The translations under genes and the position numbers were made by a program. The notes below the pieces were generated by a model. The model was not told the DNA's origin. It ran no database searches and saw only the letters and a list, made by a program, of their open reading frames with translations. From Lycorma delicatula (Eukaryota; Arthropoda; Insecta; Hemiptera; Fulgoridae), in contig NC_134456.1 in NCBI RefSeq assembly GCF_047948215.1, positions 62,019,529-62,083,528 of the forward strand: a DNA stretch of 64,000 nucleotides. Reading direction: 5' to 3'. Shown one piece after another: positions 46,583 through 58,839 of this stretch (positions are counted from its first letter, which is position 1; every line of letters starts with the position of its first letter).

Positions 46583-47826
46583 TTAGAGCAGTTGGAGCGA
46601 GAACAGCAGTCGCAGCCTGAACATAAGTTGTTGCTTTAGGCTTGCGGGTGTTTAAAATCTTCTTTGCCTCGAAGTAGCTCACCTCCTGCAAGGTTGTGAC
46701 TTCCTGTACAGGTACTTTGTCTTTGTAAACAGGACAGTTTTTTCTTGATCTGCATGAATGCTTTTTCTTTCTTTTTCCTGTTTAGCCTCCGGTAACTACC
46801 GTTTAGATAATACTTCAGAGGATGAATGAGGATGATATGTATGAGTGTGAATGAAGTGTAGTCTTGTACATTCTCAGTTCGACCATACCTGAGATGTGTG
46901 GTTAATTGAAACCCAACCACCAAAGAACACTGGTATCCACGATCTAGTATTCAAGTCCGTGTAAAAATATCTGGCTTTACTAGGACTTGAACGCTGGAAC
47001 TCTCGACTTCCAAATCAGCTGATTTCGGAAGACGCGTTCACCACTAGGCCAACCCGGTGGGTGCATGAATGCTATCCTTTACAGTTTACACAGGAAGGAC
47101 GATCCTTGCATGGTTCCCCATCATGAATTTTTTCAACAAACATGCATATTTGTATCCTTTCGCGACGAGCAGCGGTGTAGCCAAAATGGTGATACCTGAA
47201 AATATTTAATTGGTTGCGGCACAAAAGCCCCACATCCAATTGGTGTATTCCTGTACGCACTTCTCCGGCAGGGTTGGTTTGTTGAAAGTAAGTACATGAG
47301 AGGCAGACGGAAGAACTTCGCCGTTCCTCCTCATGTTCAACCTTTGATATTCTATCACTCCTTGAGGTGTCAACTCTTCTACAATTTTCTGCTCCGTGCA
47401 GTTGGGTAGATCCCGACAAACCGCAACACCCTTTGAGGTATTAAAGGTGCTGTGAGGATCGACTCGTACAGCAAACTCACCTATCTTCTTTAGCCCAAGA
47501 ATCTTCTGCAACTGGTTATCATCAGTTGTGTCTACATAACGTCCGTTGTAAGTTTTTGGATTTCCTTTACTGGACCTCCAGCACAATTAATTATCTCTCG
47601 AGCGATAAGGAAAGGACTTACCCTCGAAATATTATCATCCTCTCTACTAATTACCAGATATTTTGGATTAGAAAATCTATTCTCGTATAAAGCTATCTGT
47701 ATACGCTTAACCTCATTTTCCATCGTTCCTGGCTCCTGACTTTTTCTCTATTTCGCTCATATGAAACGGCTGGTTCAAGACGAAGGTGTTTACCTCTGTC
47801 ACGTTTGATATTTGTTCAATTTCCAT
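46583..47826 (-). pseudogene. LINE ORF1 (gag-like, I/Jockey superfamily), SINE-split and frameshifted
   Basis: ORF1 proteins bind the element RNA. On the reverse strand a start at 47826 reads MEIEQISNVTEVNTFVLNQP. After a frameshift come NRFSNPKYLVISREDDNIS and VSPFLIAREIINCAGGPVKE, then VDPHSTFNTSKGVAVCRDL and ELTPQGVIEYQRLNMRRNGE. The zinc-knuckle region follows: knuckle 1 has lost its Cys (IFRYHHFGYTAARR), knuckle 2 keeps two Cys and the His, knuckle 3 is CVNCKG, a stop, HSCRSRKNCP. A SINE-B sits exactly in knuckle 3. The tail ends VSYFEAKKILNTRKPKATTY and VQAATAVLAPTALT at 46583. At least three frameshifts make it dead. No ORF2 follows, so the copy is 3'-truncated. Confidence 0.8.
46763..47061 (-). 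mobile_element. SINE-B, copy 6 (full length)
   Basis: On the reverse strand: head accgggttggcctagtggtg, palindrome aaatcagctgattt, B box gttcaagtcc and a complete body and tail. Exact 12-bp target duplications tgcatgaatgct flank it at 46751-46762 and 47062-47073. It interrupts the third zinc knuckle of the ORF1 remnant. Confidence 0.95.
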
Positions 47827-48540
47827 GGTTTTCTATCCCTTCCGTAGCAAAGCTAACCGCCGGGATACATTACCATTCCAGGGCTACCAATCCGGTCCGG
47901 TACTCTGGTGGAACCGGCATATGTCCTGGCAAAGAGCGGATGCATAATCTCTGCACTGACTCCAAGCTCCTACACACTGAAGTTTTCAAGACTCCCATGC
48001 ACTGACATAAATGGGCACCCTAGCTACATGCTTGCCATCACGGAAGGACATGTGGACAGCGGAAGGGCCTCCGTTACACCTGCAATCAGTTCGACCTGGC
48101 CGCCACATCGCCAGCTCTAAAGATGGTGTGAATCCATTTCCTTAATCATTTTAATTTTCATGTCTGCAGGTGGCCGAAAAATCCAGTCCTTGTAGAACGA
48201 CCTGTAGGTGGAATCAAGCCGAAGGAAATTCTATCGCCGAGGAAAATACTCGGAGCCCCGTTAGCCAGCATTATGAATAGTACTTATCTACAGCTGTTGC
48301 CAACCTGGACGTGGAATGTATATGTTACGTTCCGGATGGAGGTATTATCTACCTCAGGGCAGTAGAAGTATTGTTTTATGTAGAATAAGTTTTGCTGAAA
48401 CCTTTTATCCTTTCGTACTACAAACCTCCACAAAGTCTTGGTATAAGGGGTTTTGGAGGCAGGTATACTAAAAAGAATTAGAATAGTCAATGCTGAATAA
48501 GGAAATGGAGAAATCCCAAACTGTGATTCTAGACCCACAG
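47827..48540 (-). mobile_element. LINE 5'UTR-like leader upstream of the ORF1 remnant
   Basis: GC-rich DNA on the reverse strand leading to the ORF1 start at 47826, without a sustained frame. Composition falls to AT-rich background near 48540, probably the 5' end. Open frames on the opposite strand at 47805-48120 are chance frames of GC-rich sequence. Confidence 0.55.
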
Positions 48541-48611
48541 AAGAGATATTATGTTTACTCTAATAAACATAGAATATTTTAACCGGATTAATGATAACTT
48601 CATACTGGTTT

Positions 48612-48705
48612 TTTTATTCGCCGGGTTACCGTCAGGTATTTCTTCAGCGGATAGCGTGTGAAAAAGCATACCTGATCGGGATTCGAAATGGTCCCAGACT
48701 TCACA
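48612..48705 (-). mobile_element. SINE-A fragment, copy 3
   Basis: The B box complement gggattcgaa and the neighbouring gtgtgaaaaa(g)catacctgat match the SINE-A head and body junction. The A box half is missing and the body is reduced to ggtatttcttcagcggata. A decayed fragment. Confidence 0.55.
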
Positions 48706-50667
48706 TTGGCTGCTAAAGTTGAACGTGACATTATAATATTTAAATCTAGTTTGTGTAATATTTTAAATATAATTTTTTAATCAAATTCTCTCAGTGAAAA
48801 TACTATAGTAATTAGATACATTGGAGTAGCTTGGTGAACGTCTTTCCCCACCTCAAATGCGTATATATGATACGGTTGCAAGTCTAATTCCAAAATATCC
48901 CTGCCAAACAGAGCAATATATACATTTTGCTTAAGACGTAAGTAGAAGCAAAATATTTAACACATTTTTCTTGACAGAAAGGGTACAATAATTAATTGCT
49001 TTATAAAGCTGGTCCAACTTTCTCATGCATGGCTCTGATACAAGCTTACCAGAGTTGCCTTCTCTGAGAGTAAGCTGTTCATTATATACAGCCAATACGT
49101 TTAGTGATACTTATAGGACAGAATAATCCCTGCATTTCATCAATTGGCATGCTAATATGCAGTGACGTATTTCTATACGCTAAAGAAATCATCGGGAACC
49201 ACTCTACTCTTCGCTTTCCTTAATAAGCCGAGCATGAATTCTTGTCTTGAGAATGGTTAAACAGATTTCATGTCGGATTTATATCTCACATCAGATCGCC
49301 TATAACATATCGCCTATAACGTATGTTAACAAAGATTAATATACCAAGTATGTCATCAAGCCTTAATAAAGCTGTAATGCACTTATCATTTGTCAAAATA
49401 CGTTTTTTTTTTTACCGTTTTCTTTAGAAGATGTAAAACTATATTTTATCGCATAAAAATAAGTAAATTTAAATATTGATTTATTTTAGTTATATCATTC
49501 ATGAGTAAAGGTCGAATAACTTATAAATTGGTGTTAATTTTTTAGGCTATGGAACTTACCAGTGTTCCATTTAAGAACGGAAGGTTATAAAAGGTATCCT
49601 AACGGTCATATGTAGGTTAGCTTTATATAGGGCTGCTCGTTTAAAACGATAACAAAGCGTATTACAACACAAAGCGATGATGCAATATTTTTGTATTTTG
49701 TATGCAGTGGAAAATGATAGGGCCGGACAAGGAACATCTCATATCTTTCTGGCACAGGTGATCTTCCTCTGTTAATGTTTAATATAGATCAAAAAACAAA
49801 CACGTTTGCTTACTGTACTACAGAAACATAAATCTACGGGATCACGTGGTTAGACCAATGAGGGCACACATGTACACGCACGCGTATATATATTCCTTTA
49901 AATATATGGACCAGACAGCTACATAAGTCATTATAGAATATATAGGCCTACTATTGTTAAAAACAATAGTAGGTGCAGAAAACTGTGAAATTATTTACTT
50001 TTCTGGTTTTGACTTAAAATTTAACTTCCTTCTATAATTCAGTTTATGTATAGATGTTAAAAATATATATATAAATAAATAGATTATTAATTAATGAGAT
50101 AAATCTTTTCTTTTGTTTTTTCTTAAATTTTTGTTATGAAAGTCGTTCCTTGTCATTTCATGCTGAAGTGATACGAAGATAATTTTAAGAAATATTAATC
50201 TGATTAATGTATCTTCAAAGTTATGTTAATTTATTAATGTTAAAGTGAATAATTTTACTACTATTTAAATTTTTTAATTTTAAATAAACAATTTCCGGAT
50301 TTTACCCAAAATATTATCTTAAGTATAAGGCTAGTTAAAATTATGAACTAATTTTTATATTTGTAGATATTAATAAAAATGAATAACTTAAAATGGAAGT
50401 GAAACTCACATCAGTTGATAATCTTGTGGTCATTTTATCAATCGAATTATAAATTGAAAATTTTTTAGACAAAATAATTTAATTAAAAATGTTAACAAAA
50501 AAAAATCAAAATACGAAAAATCTCAATACATTTTTACTAAATTATATAAACATTTTTCGAGGCATGATGTGACCTAGAAAAAAATATTTATTACAAAATA
50601 CTCTTTTGATAAACGATTAACTTATAACGATATTATAATACTTAAAGATTTACTCTTACGTAAGCGC
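48706..50667. other. AT-rich spacer with a perfect small hairpin
   Basis: No gene recognised. A perfect 12-bp stem with loop aaa lies at 49947-49973. Confidence 0.45.
49947..49973. repeat. Perfect 12-bp inverted repeat, 3-nt loop
   Basis: cctactattgtt and aacaatagtagg around aaa. Too short to assign a role. Confidence 0.85.
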
Positions 50668-50682
50668 TCTCTTCCTTGATTT

Positions 50683-50957
50683 TTTCCTGTTTAGCCTCCG
50701 GGAATCAACGTCAGATATTACTTCAGAGGATGATATGTATGAGTGAAAGTGAGGTGTACTCTTGTACAGTCTCAGATTGACCATTTTCGAGATGTGTGAT
50801 TAATTGAAATCCAACCACCAAAGAACACCGGTATCCACGATCTAGTATTCAAATCCGTATAAAAGTAACTTCCTTTACTAGGATTTGAACGATGGAACTC
50901 TCAACTTCGAAATTATCTGATTTGCGAAGATGCGTTACTAAACCAACCCGGTGGGGT
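50683..50957 (-). mobile_element. SINE-B, copy 7
   Basis: Reverse-strand copy with the tail ttttcctgtttagcctccgg at 50683 and the head end aaaccaacccggtgggg. The palindrome arm is altered (aattatctgatttg) and the A box is partly deleted. Exact 15-bp target duplications tctcttccttgattt lie at 50668-50682 and 50958-50972. Confidence 0.95.
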
Positions 50958-50972
50958 TCTCTTCCTTGATTT

Positions 50973-52849
50973 GCAGATCCTCAAAACGCCAACTTTATTT
51001 AAAGGTTAAATTTACAGCTTTTGTACTTACAATACAACGTTCTCAATCGAAACTATCAGCGAAAACACCAGTGCAACCTTATATGTGTAATAACACTCAG
51101 AACTCAAACCCTATACTTTAAAAAATAATTTACTCTATATACTTACGTTTTAAACATAAATGCTTAATTATCAACTACACAACTATCTGTTAATATAGTC
51201 TCGTCAGATGTACAAATCAGTCCTGTGCGAAGACTGAAACGACGCTCTATAAAAACATCATAAGCCATAATTAATTAAAATATTAATTGTTCGTTCATCC
51301 AAATTAATTATCTCCGTCAGAAGACTGTAGCTAGCAGTGATCTCTTGAGAACCTTTTCGTGTTCTTTTTAATCGTTCATTAACAGATTGATTTTTATCTT
51401 ATTTTACACTTGTGATTAAAGCCTAATAAAAGTAACAAAAAGTCACAAGCGAAAGATTAAACAAATTATTTTTGTTACAAAAAAGATGAAGCAAAACCAT
51501 ATAGTTTTGAGAGCAGGATCTTCTCGGTACAAAATGGCTACTGCAATTAAAATCATATTAAACGTATGGCCTGATAATGTTAAAACTATGTTTTTTATAT
51601 TACCACGCATGCATTTTTATCTATAAAATATTGACGAAGAGTTTCATTCTTATTCACGTTTAAAAATTCAAATGTTATTATTTTTTTGTTTAAACAATAT
51701 TGTTTCAAATCATATTGATTTAACTGATCTTTTAAACAATTCTAAAAAAAGGAGGTTCTTAGTTTTTCTTTTTTTAAGATTAATTCACCACGTAAACTTA
51801 ATGATTGAATGTAGGAATTCGAGAAGGAATCTTTTATCATGCGGAAAATTCCATGCCTTACCAAGATTCAAAGCGAATACCTTCTAATGATTAGAAGCCA
51901 AAGACATGTGCCGAATATATCGATAATCCACCACCACCGGTGTCAACACTTTTCTTCCATCAGCTTTAAAATAAAAGGATTCTCAATTCGAGCGGTATTT
52001 TTTTTTTCTTTTTTCATATATAAATATTTAAATATATACTCACTCCTGATCAGATGAATTAATTTTGATGATTTTTCTTTTATGTATAAAGAATGTTCCT
52101 CTGAAAGTCCGGTTCTAAGTTTTATCCTCACATTGTACATGTAAAACATTTTAAGGAAAAATTATTTTTTTGTCCAAAGACGGTTTAAAGATTTTTTTAA
52201 AATTTTTTTGCCAATGTGTAGCACTGGAATTTACAGGTAATGATATTATTAACTGACGTCATTTTGATGCTCAAAGTATTTCCGCATGAAAATTCAAGAA
52301 ATTAACCTGAAAAACTTGCGATAAAAAACTACTTATTCCCGAGTTCCATAGAGTATTACCTCCCCTCCCCACCACAAGAATCTCTTTATGCTTTTTTTCT
52401 GTATTACTTTTCTTGTTTCTATTAAAATGCAGGTTATCGCCTTTTTCGTTTTTCTGCAAACGGTTCTTTTTCTACGGGCAGCTTTTATCTGAGGACTACA
52501 TTTTAAAGAAAAATATCCAATTTTTAAATTAAAATAAAATTAAAAAATGTTAAAATAAAACAATTTTTTCAAAACTATTAAACCGTCATAAAAATTTGAA
52601 CTAAAATTTAGAACGAAATATTTATATATTAGCTGCTAGATGTCAGCGTTAAAATAAAAACAGGTATTATATTTTCAATTATTAATTTTCGCTGATTTCT
52701 AAAAGTCGGAATTTAAAATAAACTGAAAAGGATACTTTTTAATTTTTATTTTTTTATCGATTTCATTAGTTTTTCAAAATTTATGTTATTCTTTTTTTAT
52801 GTATTTTCATGACTTATTCACAAATGCATCGATTTCAATAACCCCTGCG
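50973..52849. other. AT-rich spacer, nothing recognised
   Basis: No element or gene. Open frames at 51672-52149 overlap on both strands and look like chance. Confidence 0.45.
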
Positions 52850-52915
52850 CCTTTTATTCAGGCGTCGGTTTTCAAACCTATTAGCCATCATCAACCATTT
52901 CGTGCAGTTGCTGAA
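52850..52915 (-). ncRNA. Hammerhead-ribozyme-like motif 2 (degenerate)
   Basis: The reverse strand reads TTGATGA, T, GGCT, loop, GTTT, GAAAACCGAC, then a separate 7-bp hairpin gcgcc..aggcgc. The core order resembles motif 1, but stem II hardly pairs. Probably a relic of the same kind of element. Confidence 0.2.
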
Positions 52916-55900
52916 ACTCCTGTTCACAGACACTGTCGTCAATTGAACGTAAAAACGTTCTAGTATTTGACATCTTGATTGATTCATCAAGTTTAAACAT
53001 AACAGATGCGATTAAGATATAAAAGGTCTACGATAAACACAGGCAACAAAAGGGCTCAGCAGTACATCCTAAATAAAATAAAACAAAAACACAACGGAGC
53101 AAGGCCTTACTCGGTTCATCAAATACCAAAAAATAATAATAAAACGGAATAAAACTAAAAAATTCAAAACTGCTATCAGTTATAATGAACCTTATTTTAA
53201 AATGTTTAAAACTAAAAACAACTATCTTAGTGGGTATTTATAGTCTTTTCAACTTGTAAATAATAATTTAACCTATAGAAATATATCAAAGAACACAAAT
53301 TATATTTTATGAAACAGACTCGAAACATGCAGGATACATGGAGTCTTTCACAGAATTCTCATTTCGCAGAATGTTTCATATACTTCATTTACTAAATCCG
53401 GGTAATTTAGATAAATTTACCTAATCTCCCTTCTTATTTCTATGTTTTCAGATTTAAACACTAAAAGAGTCGCACGAAAATAATATTCGTGTTATAGTAA
53501 GAAAGTAATCAATAAAAGTATTTTTTACAAAAATCATTATGATACTTCTGTACACTCATCATCTTCGTCCAACGCTAACCCGTAGAAAGGTATATTCATC
53601 TTTTCATCCCGCCGAAATCATACACCTCCTAACGACAATTATTCATTTTTGTGAAAAGTGGAATTTTCTAAGAGCTAAGTCTGGAATATAGAGTGAATAA
53701 TAAAGAAATTCCAGTTTGAAACATTCAGGGAGTTGCATTTTGCTTGGTTTTAATTTGTGTGGATCGATAAGCATGCATAGAACACAGCTCACACAAATTT
53801 TTGCGTACTCGAGATGAATATCGTAGATTATGGTGGGGCGAAAAATGAGTGGAAATTTTCATTGATGTTATGATGCGTGTAACACCATGATCTATCTAGT
53901 GTAGTGATCGGCGTACAAATTATCCCTGAAATGAGTTCGTTCAACTTTCTTTCATAATATGACTACAAACTTCTTTAATCTGTCGAAGAATTTCACACGG
54001 TCATTTATTATATACGAAAGAAATTAAAACAGATTTCACTTACAATGTCACGTTTAATAAATTATTTTAATGGTATTTAAAATACAGTACAATCTACTAT
54101 TTTTTTTAAAGTATGTACATACCGATAAAACTAAATAGAAGACAGAACACTTTTAAAAAAATTATATGATGTGTAATATTTTTACGCAACAATTATAATG
54201 CAAACAAATTAACAACCAAAAGATAATAAATTAAATGAAACCTAAGCAAAACCTGAAAACTACGAATAAATAAAAGAAATATAATTATAATATCGCTAAA
54301 GTTGTACTTAATTACATTTTTATATTGTTATAATTATACTATTGTTTATTTGCATACGGTCAAAGGGTTTAAATTACGATTTGGTTTATAATATTAAAAA
54401 AAAACGAACTATTTGAATATATTATAACATTCCTGAAAGAATATTATGGCATTTAGCCACGTTTGATGGCACCACTATGGTTGTTGGCATGTGAATATTT
54501 TAGTCTATTATCCATTACTATAGAGAAGTTGGCTACAACTCTATTACAACTGCTGGGTGATATTAGAAACTTAATTTGAACAAACTTGAAAAGTACAAAT
54601 TGTTCTCATAACTAATATTAATATATTTTATTCTTAGGTGGTATTATAGTAATAACTACATTCTAAAAATGCTAAACTTAATTGTAGATTAATATTGAAA
54701 GGAAAAAATAAAATTTTATTCAGAAATTATAAGTTTAACTGTAAGACTTCTCCGTAGACGGAACGTTATATTTTATGAACGATGAATGATCATTCATAGC
54801 TTACAGCATAAATATATTATTCATTTAAAATAGAAGTAAAATCGGATTGCTAACAAATACTTAAAGTAATTCTCTGGAGTGAATAATCGGAAATTGATTA
54901 TTAATGCAATGATAACCTTGTCTCTATAACGCTTAATAGAAAAGGGGATTAATTTAATTCCAGAAATTTCATTATTAAACATGTCGTTTAGACTATATAA
55001 ATAAATACACTAATTATTCTATTTCTGGGAAATCAAAATTTTCATTATAAGTACTAATTCAAGGATAATTTAAATTTTTAACATGTAAAAGTGAAAGCTT
55101 AAGATTTTAATTAACTCCAATCTGCACGTAATGATGTTGTCTAATTAATTATTCTCTATGGCTGGTATACAGTTGGGAAAGTTTAATGTAATAAAATTTT
55201 ATAATTTTTCAAATTCTCTAGGTAAAAAATATTATATTATTTAAATAATATTTTTTTTTTATCTTTAACTTAATAATACATATACAGCATATAACTTAGA
55301 TAAATACATATGATGTAAAAATAAATACAGATTCTTTCTTTTCCAATGAAAACGTTATTATTTTTACTTTAATTTTTTACATATTTATTCGTAGAAATAA
55401 AGCATAGAAGCATAGAAATAAAGCAAATTACATAAATTACAGAAACTAATACTGTTAAATATTTAAATAAACAGTTTAAGCAAGCTAATAAAAAAAAATA
55501 AAATAAATATTCTATTAAACTAATAATAAAAAGTAAATTTGAAAAAGGTGTTCCAGATTTTTATAAAGATAATCAACTATTTTTCATTTATAATTCAATT
55601 ATTCTAGAAGAAAGTTGTTAATATGCTTAATAGAATTGGGTGATATGTTTGCTTCTACCCCTATTTCTCCAGAGAAGCTAACCCGATTTTCATTAAATAG
55701 ATGTCAAACACTCTGTATGCTGTGCCCAATGACTGAGTGTACCAAACAGTACTACGTAAAAAAAAAGTTATGAAAAACCATTATGGTAGACGGTAAACTC
55801 CATTTTTTAAAACGATGAACCAAAATTGCTTGAAACTTATCAATTGAAGTACCAAATAAAAGTCAATGTAAAAACGATTTCAAAATTTGTAGATCCATTT

Positions 55901-56072
55901 ATAAAACACTTTTTTATTAATAACGTGCAGGTCGGAGTATATAAATAATGTATATATGTATGTGTTATAACTAATCTGTTATGTCCCTCACATCTTCTTC
56001 CATGACTTTTCTGATAAATAAAGATGATTATAATTAAGGAAGGATTTATACATAATTCATATAATATATTCT
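52916..56072. other. AT-rich spacer, nothing recognised
   Basis: GC-richer patches at 53540-53950 and 54450-54560 show no frame or family I can name. Confidence 0.4.
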
Positions 56073-56582
56073 GGTTGTATCACGAAGTTCTCCCGGGACT
56101 TTTATATCCTATTCTACTTGTAAAAATAATAGAAAAAGTTTAGATAAATATATGTCCTAAAATGCTTCGTTTGCGAATTATGACTAGTGAAAGATTTCGC
56201 TCGGATTTCAGCTACCCCGGTGAATTGAGGTCGTACTGAAATTTTTAAGACGTTAATTAAGGGGAAAAATTAGTGGTTTCTTATGGTTTTTAACCTGAAA
56301 AATGCAATACAATATGTCCCAAAACCGTAACTGCAGTAGCTTTTGAGAAATCTGGGATAAGAACAAATAAATTGGGGTAAAAAACGTGTATTTTTATGTT
56401 TGACGTACAATAACTTTATTAAATGGTTAATAAACACGTAACTCTTTAAGCAAAACTTGTAAATATGAACAAAATGGTGTAAGATATGTGACATATTACA
56501 TATGTTTATATGAACTTTTTCCATTATTTTCACGAGTAGATAGGTTATGAAAGTTCCCTGTAAAATTTTGAGATACATTCTA
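56073..56582. mobile_element. MITE-like relative of the 23-kb transposon
   Basis: The left part matches the left arm of the 23-kb element at several places in order: tgcgaattatgactagtgaa, ggatttcagct, aattaagggg..aaattagtgg, then gtttcttatgg. The first and last 100 bases are inverted relatives of each other (cctattctacttgtaaaaat and, inverted, cctatctactcgtgaaaata, then aatgg/aatag-aaaaagtt). There is no transposase. About 510 bp. Likely a non-autonomous, internally deleted member moved by a related transposase. Confidence 0.65.
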
Positions 56583-57952
56583 ACATATTGTATTTCAAAA
56601 AAACTACCAAAATATATTATTTAACTGTAACCATTGAAAATATTGACCAAAAAAGATGAGCTGTGCTAAATTGCTGTAAAATTATAAAGAAGAACTTTTA
56701 AGAATTGCTTATTAGATATAAGAAACAAAAATTAATCGCGCATTTCGATTGTTAAACAATCGTCATCTACAGATAAAGATAAATTAGTATTAATATAAAC
56801 AAGCGAAAAGAAATATAAATAACAAAATTTTAAATAAATAAATGTTGAGGAGTTTTTTCAACAAACTAGCAATAATAATAGAAATAAAATAAAAAGCCAA
56901 TATTTACAAACAACAAAATCGTATTTCTATTAGAAAAATAATTAGTAAAATATGTTCTTACATTTTATTATTGACAAGTCTGTGTGTGTGAGTGTGTTTG
57001 TTGGGTGAGTGGGTGGTTGGTTTTTTGGATAGATAAAACACTTTTTTGTAGTGTTTCATGTTTTATTTCTTTTTTACTAATATTATTTCTTTTATATTCA
57101 CTTATTTTTTTTTAACTTTGTTTTAAAATTTTTACATTTAAATAAATGATTCTTCAGCGTTTTCAATTTATTTAAAAATATTATTAAAAAATATAAAATT
57201 AGATTAAAAATTCATTTAATAAAACAATATATATTAAAATCTACATTAACAGGTGATTTTAATCGAATTAAGTTATTGAAAGTTCTTTAAAGAATACATT
57301 TAAAACTGTAATTCTAAAAAAAGGCAGATGAAAAAACACAGTATATTTTTTTCAACCACTTAATAAAATCATATTTATTAAGTATGGTTAATATATTTGG
57401 TATAGAAAGAAGAATGTTCTTGAAATATTTAGAAAAAAATAAAAACTCGGAATGATTAGAAAATTTAGTATAGAAGTAAAAACTTCTATATTTATTAAAT
57501 TAAATGAAATAATACGACTTAATTTTTAAAATAAAAAAATTAATATTTAATTTTCATTAATGAACTATTAAGCACTCCACCTATATCCCGTAAAAGATAC
57601 TGAGCATATTCCGGAAATGGAAAATGGTTTAAAAAACCATATTAATTCTTATTTCTATTTTATTAGGTTTCTAACATCAGAAATCGTTTGGTTTTCTTAA
57701 CTTAAAAAAATTTATTTTTTTGTTTTGATAGATCTGTTGACATCTTTTACATGAATAAAATACTTCTTTGTTTTTTTCTTTTTTTTTGCTGAATTCGTTT
57801 ATTAACAATCAGCTTCTATATTGAATCTATAAGCAAGTTGTATGACAATCACTTGAAACAGGAACACCCAATGATAATATTCAACGGGTACAAAAATAAT
57901 TAATATGAATAAATACTAGCAACTATGAAATAACTTAATATTTGCCGAAATA
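56583..57952. other. AT-rich spacer
   Basis: Contains a short tg-rich tract at about 56982-57025 and the motif at 56735-56775. No gene. Confidence 0.45.
56735..56775 (-). ncRNA. Hammerhead-ribozyme-like motif 3 (degenerate)
   Basis: The reverse strand reads TAGATGA, C, GATTGT-TTA-ACAATC, GAAA, TGCGCG. Stem II is a good 6-7 bp, but two core positions of CUGAUGA differ and no GUC site is obvious. It also reads simply as a hairpin. Confidence 0.2.
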
Positions 57953-58107
57953 TTAAGTGGCACAAATGGTAGCAACTCGGCTTTTCACTCGGAGGTCCTG
58001 GGTTCGAATCCCGGTCTGGCATGGGTTCACACATGTTATAGAACATTCATCTCATCCTCTGTGGAATGAATTACTTGACTGCGGACCCGTAAGTAAAAAA
58101 AAAAACT
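57953..58107 (+). mobile_element. SINE-A, copy 4
   Basis: Plus-strand tRNA-like head: A box around gcacaaatggtagca, anticodon arm actcggcttttcactcgg and B box gggttcgaatcccgg, then a body with catctcatcctctgtggaat, and an A-rich tail (11 A). The acceptor ends do not pair. It lies 30 bp from the 3' end of the Jockey remnant. Confidence 0.75.
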
Positions 58108-58136
58108 TAAGTGTCTGAGAATATAGTTAAAAATGT

Positions 58137-58660
58137 TCACACCATTAACCAAGTAAGGTACCTAAATAAAACATCAATAAGTAAAACATTAACTTCAAAT
58201 AAAACAGCAGAAATAGAAACATTAATTTTAAGATAACAGTAAATAAATAAACGTAAGCATTCATAAATTTGATAACGGTGAATAAAAGAAAAATAATTAT
58301 TAGAAATGTTATCTCCAACAAACCAAACCATCGTAACGGTCACACACATAGAGTCTTTTTAGCCTTCTAACATCGTCACTATTGTCAAGTAAATTCAAAG
58401 CTAGAGATTAACGTGCTTCTCCAACCTAGACACATATCTCGAAATTACGCGTTCAAATTCTAAAACCTATGTATGATTTTGCCTTCGTGGATCTCATTGT
58501 TCCTCGCGAACCACAGCGCTTGTGTTATGTTCCGTAGAATTCTCTTTTGGAATAGTTGAATGATCTCCATATTTCTGTAACTGGTTGTGCCCCTGAGTTC
58601 AATACCGCAAGTCCATACCGTCTTCAAGAATGCCTTGTAAAACAGAATCTTGTTGGATGA
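58137..58660 (-). pseudogene. Jockey-like LINE, RT C-terminus and 3' tail (dead)
   Basis: Reverse-strand pieces in shifting frames: NKILFYKAFLKTVWTCGIEL, then RGTTSYRNMEIIQLFQKRIL and ALWFARNNEIHE, followed by a frame break and LALNLLDNSDDVRRLKRLYV. These match the region after the RT palm in Jockey-clade polymerases and are closely similar to the copy at 34.4 kb. The palm and fingers with the catalytic residues are missing between this piece and the linker upstream. The AT-rich frame to 58137 is the 3' tail. Confidence 0.8.
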
Positions 58661-58839
58661 AGAAGGTGAGATCCCTTACCCAATCGTATATATAATATGG
58701 TATCATCCTATGCGTAATGCAGTCAAACTCTGGAGCATTTCTTATGTTCTCAATCCGCTTCACTTCTTATATTGATCTCCACCTTCGAGAGGAGCCTCAA
58801 AGAGAGACTTAAAGGAATCCAGTTATTTCAGTCTGTAAT

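Noticed and set aside
46636..46923. 95-residue open frame on the reverse strand
   Set aside because: A fusion of SINE-B sequence with the LINE ORF1 tail; same explanation for the frame at 34889-35131.
57953..58025. Possible tRNA gene on the plus strand (TTT-like anticodon loop)
   Set aside because: The 5' and 3' acceptor strands are not complementary, and a SINE body with an A-rich tail follows.
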